From Skeletonema tropicum (Eukaryota; Bacillariophyta; Thalassiosirophyceae; Thalassiosirales; Thalassiosiraceae): DNA of 64,000 nt. Position numbers and translations under genes: made by a program. Location of the stretch: contig CM074141.1 in assembly GCA_037178625.1 (NCBI GenBank), positions 1,674,001 to 1,738,000 on the forward strand. Reading direction: 5' to 3'. The notes under the pieces were generated by a model. That model was not told the DNA's origin and searched no databases. It saw only the letters and a list, made by a program, of their open reading frames with translations. Of this stretch, positions 59,395-64,000 are shown piece after piece; within the stretch, counting starts at the first letter, position 1, and each line of letters opens with the position of its first letter.

Positions 59395-59415
59395 TTAGCT
59401 CCTCTCATTATTTAG

Positions 59416-61303
59416 ATTCTTTGTTACTTGATTGCTCGTGTTGGATGAGTTGGATTTTCTGTCGAGTCAAATGATCAGTGACACGTGGCACGTGGAATAC
59501 GCCATCAATGCCTCTATCTGGCTCTGCATTCCACTTGCTTGGCCATTCTTCGACCGAAAGAGAGAAAACCACACCATTCTCCACCTTTCTGTCGCCTACT
59601 AACTTTACAGGATGATATACGGTTGGATAGAAGCTAAGTAGCAATCGAATGAGAAAGTTTGAATGAGCTAGCCAAAATGAGCACGTTGTTGTGACTTATT
59701 AGATGCGTCAGATAGAAGTGTGTCCACATGAAGATGGCTCAAAAAGAGAACACTGATCTATCCCAAAATTCATGGCTAGACAGAATATATGAACAAGACT
59801 GAAAAGCGGATGTCTTTCACTCTCTAGAGAGGTGGAGAGGATATTGATTGCATATTCGGAGGGGGGAGATGAGTCCAGTACAAGCATCTTGGATGCCCTA
59901 ATTTGATACTGTGGTTTTGTAGACATGAGGAGAATTAAGGTCCAAATACTTGTGATCATACCGATGCAGTGTGTGCCGACGTGAGACGTCAATTGGCCAG
60001 ATAAGTTTTTGATCTATTCCTATGCGAGACACTGTTGTGTGGCAGTAGAGAGATGCGATGTGGAAGGCATCGTAAAGACCTTGGATATATAGATATGAGA
60101 TAGGCGTCCGGAGAGATAATAGATTGTACCTGAAACTCTAATCGTGTGGGTACGTTGAGGCTGAGAGAGCTTCAATGATGCGGTCTCTTATGAGTGATTG
60201 ATGTGTTCTCTTCCTCGTAGTCACATCTATCTACCTGATCCAATTGGAGATGAGATGTTTGATAGGTATCTTGAACAACCAGTATGCATCGTCTTCGTTT
60301 TTTGCGGCGGAAGGTGGAGGCGTTGTTTGATCTGTGCCGGTAGAGGTAGAGTGCCTCTAGATCAACTTGTCTTTGAACTTAAATCACCGATTTTTGGATA
60401 GATATTCGTGATTGGTTTGTCCGAATTCCGGCAAAAAGAGCAAGATCGATGTGTGGATCCGCATTACCATAGCTTCAATCTAAAGGTGAATTATTGATGT
60501 TAACCAATTCCTGCCGCATACCCCGTTGTATTCCCTTTTGATTTCCGACCATGATCATGCCACTAATAGGCCGAATCTTTTGGGTCTTGTTATTGGCTTG
60601 ATGCTGAGACCACAAAGTTTGGCCGCTACGGAGAGCATTGACGGCAGGACTGTAGTCTCACCAATATAATTTTCTAAGCTCTTGTTGTCGTCTTGACAAC
60701 ATATATTATGTGTGCTCTAGTGATTGTTCAGGCTATTATTAATTCTGGATAACACTTACATACGCTTGAAGTATACTTGACTTGAAGTACATCTTGGGGA
60801 ACTATGTTGATCTGCTTAGCTTCATGGTCAACCACAATACTGCATCCACTTCAAGCTTCATCATCGCAGTATAATACTGTCGGACCATCTTAATCTGGTT
60901 AATTTATCTTCCTTGTCTCTGTCAAAGCGAATGTCGCTGAGTAAGGGACTCGCTCAACTTTAGTCAAGGGAAATGGTCAATACGTCAGGCCTATCAACAT
61001 CCACCCCACAGGTACTTACTTAGGAATGTGTTCACTCGAAAAGGAGATTACCTACTGGTTTGGATCCCGCAGAATAATGGGACCGAAAAAGATCGAATCT
61101 ATTATCTTGATGTAACATAGTCAGAATACAAGAGGATTAATTCAGCTTCCCAGGCGTCAGGCGGTATACAATGGAAATTTATGCCTCTGACAGTAGCATC
61201 GTTTCCCCTGGTAATAATAAATGTAATCGACCTGCGTCCAGAAAGATAATAACTAATGAACCCCCCCCCCCCTCAACGCAATATTTGACACTTGACACGA
61301 ACA
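59416..61303. other. Array flank before DUF6824-like gene E
   Basis: 59416-60395 repeats 42245-43500. About 60400-60780 has no counterpart in the other units. 60790-61303 repeats the proximal flank of genes A and C and includes the C-run at about 61260-61271, ~35 bp before the ATG. No gene is supported. Confidence 0.6.
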
Positions 61304-62508
61304 ATGGATCCAACAGTGAACGATGTCTTGTCCGGCCGTGGAGCTTGGTTCAATCAACATCCTGGCAATAAGCGCTTTCGGACAATGCTCGAGGAGAAAA
61401 AGGTGAGGCTGTCTGAGACTTTTCCTACATAGCGACTCATTGATACATTTGATGGATGAATATTATGATCAATCAAAAAATACTCGTTGTTCGTGTCGAT
61501 CATAATTCTTTTCTTTGCTGAACAACGAGGACGACACAATATCTGACCTCCACATTTCATTCACCTTCCATAGGAAATCTACATGGCTGGCACGAAGAAG
61601 CAAAAGATGGACATCTCCAAAGCCATCGTTGAAGCAATTTATACGATGGATCCACCCGGTAGATTTCTCAAGAAGTGTCCTGAAAGAAGTCAATGGAACG
61701 AGCTGTCGAAGAGAGATGCAGCCGATAGGGCAGCCCAAGCGATGGCATATGTGATCAAGGGAGATTCTCTGAAAGAGAAGAGGAGGAGGAGGAGTCGTTT
61801 ACGCTTACCTCCTCCGTCACAGTCACAAACCGGCGATGGGCTGGGTAGAAAATCATCGCACAGCATCAATCGATCGACTCCGACTCGTCTTGAACACAAC
61901 ACGGAAGGCAATCATTCATCGCCTGCGGCAAATCATGAACTTGCTGCTGGGATAGAAGGGGCAGGAGGCACATGGAATGGCACACAATCTGCAACTGATC
62001 TGTTACGTATGCCAGGAAATCCCAATCCACAGCATCATCTTTTTCTTCAGCAATTGCAACAATCTAGCAATTCTGCCACCATTCCCATTCCCACCATCCC
62101 AACATCTGTAGACAACATTTCCAACAATCAAAGTGAAGGTCAGAATGGATTAGCGCAGCCACAGCATCTTGTTCAGATGTTCCAGGAACAACCACAACAA
62201 CCACAACAAATTCTTCTTCAGCTACAGTACAGATTGGCCCTGGCTCCCCCCAATAATCCATTGGGGCAGTTACTGCAGTCACAAAGTGCAGTCCAATCTG
62301 CTTTGTATGAAGGGGCGGCTTATCATCTGCTGAATCAGGCGCAGCAGCAACAGCAACAGCAGCAGCAGCAGCTTTTCCTCCAGCAACTCTTGAATCAGCA
62401 GAATGTACATCAACCTGCGTCATTTGCGTCACCTCCGGTGTCTATATCCACATCTGCCCCATTCCTGACAGCTCACCTGGCTAATTACAATAATATTGTA
62501 CAGAATGT

Positions 62509-62550
<42 letters not shown>

Positions 62551-62860
62551 AAATACGCCATCATCATCAAATGCGCTTTCGCTGCTAGGTGGCTTGTCGA
62601 GAAATATTTCGAACCAACCAAGTTCAAATAATGCAGAGATATCCAACGCTCCCCAGCATCACAATATAGAGCAACATCAGCAGCTGCTATATGGCCAGCA
62701 ACAGTTGCAACCAGCGTTACAGGCAGATCAATATCTTCGGAATCATCTCCCATCGATTAATTGTGCTGGCATGACTTCAACTAATGATGTTTCTCATTCA
62801 ACTAGGCAGGCAGAGAACGACGATGGGAACAGAGAGGGCCAGATGAAGTCTGGTGATTAG
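61304..62860 (+). CDS. DUF6824-like gene E, intact
   Basis: Exon 1 is 61304-61402 (MDPTVNDVLSGRGAWFNQHPGNK..), the intron is 61403-61573, and exon 2 is 61574-62860 (TAG), for 461 residues. The domain covers residues ~1-92 (NDVLSGRGAWFNQHPGN, PPGRFLKKCPE, AADRAAQAMAYVIKG). A basic stretch (EKRRRRSRLR) follows, then ~330 residues rich in Gln, Asn, Pro and Ser, with poly-Gln runs of 9 and about 15 residues, and a short end STRQAENDDGNREG. The intron splits the domain between LEEKK and EIYMAG, as in all copies. It is the best-preserved member of the A/C/E type and a good reference for the lesions in A and C. Function unknown; the layout would suit a nuclear factor with a low-complexity activation-like tail (inference). 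Confidence 0.88.
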
Positions 62861-63831
62861 GTTACTTTCCTCAAGTCAGCTTTCATATTTGTACTTGATC
62901 TTCGTCGCTCGCAATTTTCTTCACTTTCACTACTAGAGAGCTACCTTCAGTGGTCGCTTCCATTTGGCCTTGTTCGGATATTTGCATACCTTTCATCCCT
63001 AGAGAGCGGCATTGAAAATAACAGGAAGGACTAATCGCTGCGATTGATACTAATACTCCGGAGCCATACTCAAGAGCAAATGGATGCAAAAATGATTGCC
63101 AACGGTGGCAGTGGCAAGGTAGGTGTCTCACAAATCGGCAACTGACCATACCATCATGTTGGGCGTCAATCAAAGAGGATAAGAACACATCATATTATGT
63201 AACCTATCATTTGTATCTTACCTACCTTACCTGATTATATCATTGTGTGCCCACGTCTTCGAGACATCAGCTCAATAATGTGAAATGATAGCCGCCTACC
63301 GCCGGATACCAATCGGCTAAAGCAGAACGCATCAATCAGTGCAGTACATGTTTATGTACTATCGCATAAAAGTGCTCTTAAGGAGGCCAAGCGGGAGACT
63401 GTTGACTTATTTCACATCGTGTTGATGAAAGATGTCAGGATGTCGCTTCGTGTTGTTGCAAATGTCGTACAACATATTTGACTTGTATCAATCGCGTCAT
63501 ATCTACCACAAATTCAAACAGATGGTCCTCTGACGGTGCCAGCAGGCCACCACCTCACCACGTCGCCACCTGTTTCCGACGTTCTACAACCTTTGTTTCA
63601 CGTTGTTGCTTGCATCTATCATGCAGTAAATGCAGCTACTACAATACACAAGAACTATCTACTTCTACTCTCAGCCTCACGATGGCATCTATCCCGCGAG
63701 GAGCACATCATCAACTTCTATTTGTAGTTCTTCACAGCATCACACGATCACACTGCTAGCTATCCTCCTCATGGCTTCATATACTTCAGGTCAGTCAAGG
63801 AAGCCCTGAACCTCAACACGAAACGAATGAG
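62861..63831. other. Spacer between genes E and F
   Basis: 62870-63480 repeats 32380-32935, with about 70 bp of extra sequence near 63345-63415. 63660-63831 repeats 47545-47687, the upstream flank of gene D. No gene is supported. Confidence 0.6.
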
Positions 63832-64000
63832 ATGGCGTTGAAGCCAGGTGATAACGATGTGTTGTCGGGCCGTGGAGCTTGGTTCAATCAACATCCTGGC
63901 AATGAGCAATTTCGAAGGATGCTCAATGAGCAAAAGGTAAGTTAGCCTGAACTTCTTCGTCCTAGTCTTCCAATCAATTGGAGTCATCTATTGATAACAA
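63832..64000 (+). CDS. DUF6824-like gene F, exon 1 and part of intron (runs off window)
   Basis: Exon 1 is 63832-63936: MALKPGDNDVLSGRGAWFNQHPGN followed by EQFRRMLNEQK, then GTAAGT. It is nearly identical to exon 1 of gene D but keeps NQHPGN where D has NQRPGN. The rest lies beyond the window. E and F repeat the order of C and D. Confidence 0.85.

Larger units (their letters stand above)
56685..59415. mobile_element. 2.7-kb insertion relative to the paralogous flank
   Basis: After gene B the flank reads cgtcattgatga-ttctttgttac (about 42235). After gene B' the same flank is split between 56684 and about 59416. The insertion contains a histone H3 gene, a MORN fragment, a tandem repeat and a Harbinger-like element. 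Near its ends is an inverted repeat: CTAAATAAGAGAGGAGG at 56723-56739 and its complement in gctcctctcattatttag at 59398-59415, interrupted by one extra base. No transposase is seen. Whether it moved as one mobile unit or grew by several events is open. Confidence 0.6.

Overview
The window looks like nuclear DNA of a stramenopile alga, most likely a diatom. It has spliceosomal introns (GT..AG, about 75-170 nt), P-T-x-A-P-T linkers on secreted proteins, a sirtuin fused to a ubiquitin-binding zinc finger, CoDi-like Copia and Ty3-type retrotransposons, and many copies of a small domain I know from diatoms (what I recall as DUF6824). There are no bacterial-style operons. The taxonomic call rests on gene content alone.

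Left part (1-22.7 kb), gene-rich. A WD40-repeat 3' gene region is present as an apparently exact 1854-bp tandem duplication. Next come three neighbouring genes for secreted hydrolases: a broken GH16 glycosidase, an intact 9-exon subtilisin-like protease, and a trypsin/V8-like protease that has lost its 5' exon(s). All three end in the same cysteine-rich module followed by a related 3' UTR. After them lie an AIM24-family gene (minus strand), two duplicated genes for CSSEGC-type cysteine/histidine repeat proteins with a Golgi-type sulfotransferase gene (minus strand) between them, and a UBA-like/ZnF-UBP/Sir2 fusion gene.

Middle (22.7-30 kb). A decayed reverse-transcriptase element on the minus strand is split by a complete Ty3-type LTR retrotransposon. 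That element has 227-bp LTRs that read as identical, a 5-bp target duplication, and gag and pol in one frame separated by a single TGA.

Right part (30-64 kb). A tandem, segmentally duplicated array holds seven DUF6824-like genes (here A, B, C, D, B', E, F). Each has a ~100-nt first exon, an intron, and a second exon with a Gln-rich tail. By reading frame, E and B look intact, F runs off the window, and A, C, D and B' carry frameshifts or stops. Mobile elements have landed in this array: a full-length non-LTR element inside the intron of B, a 5'-truncated copy of it upstream of C, an internally deleted Copia element upstream of B', and a 2.7-kb insertion after B' that carries a divergent histone H3 gene, a MORN fragment, a G-rich tandem repeat and a Harbinger-like terminal-inverted-repeat element. 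Because the array is duplicated, paralogous segments act as 'empty sites' that fix most insertion boundaries and target duplications.
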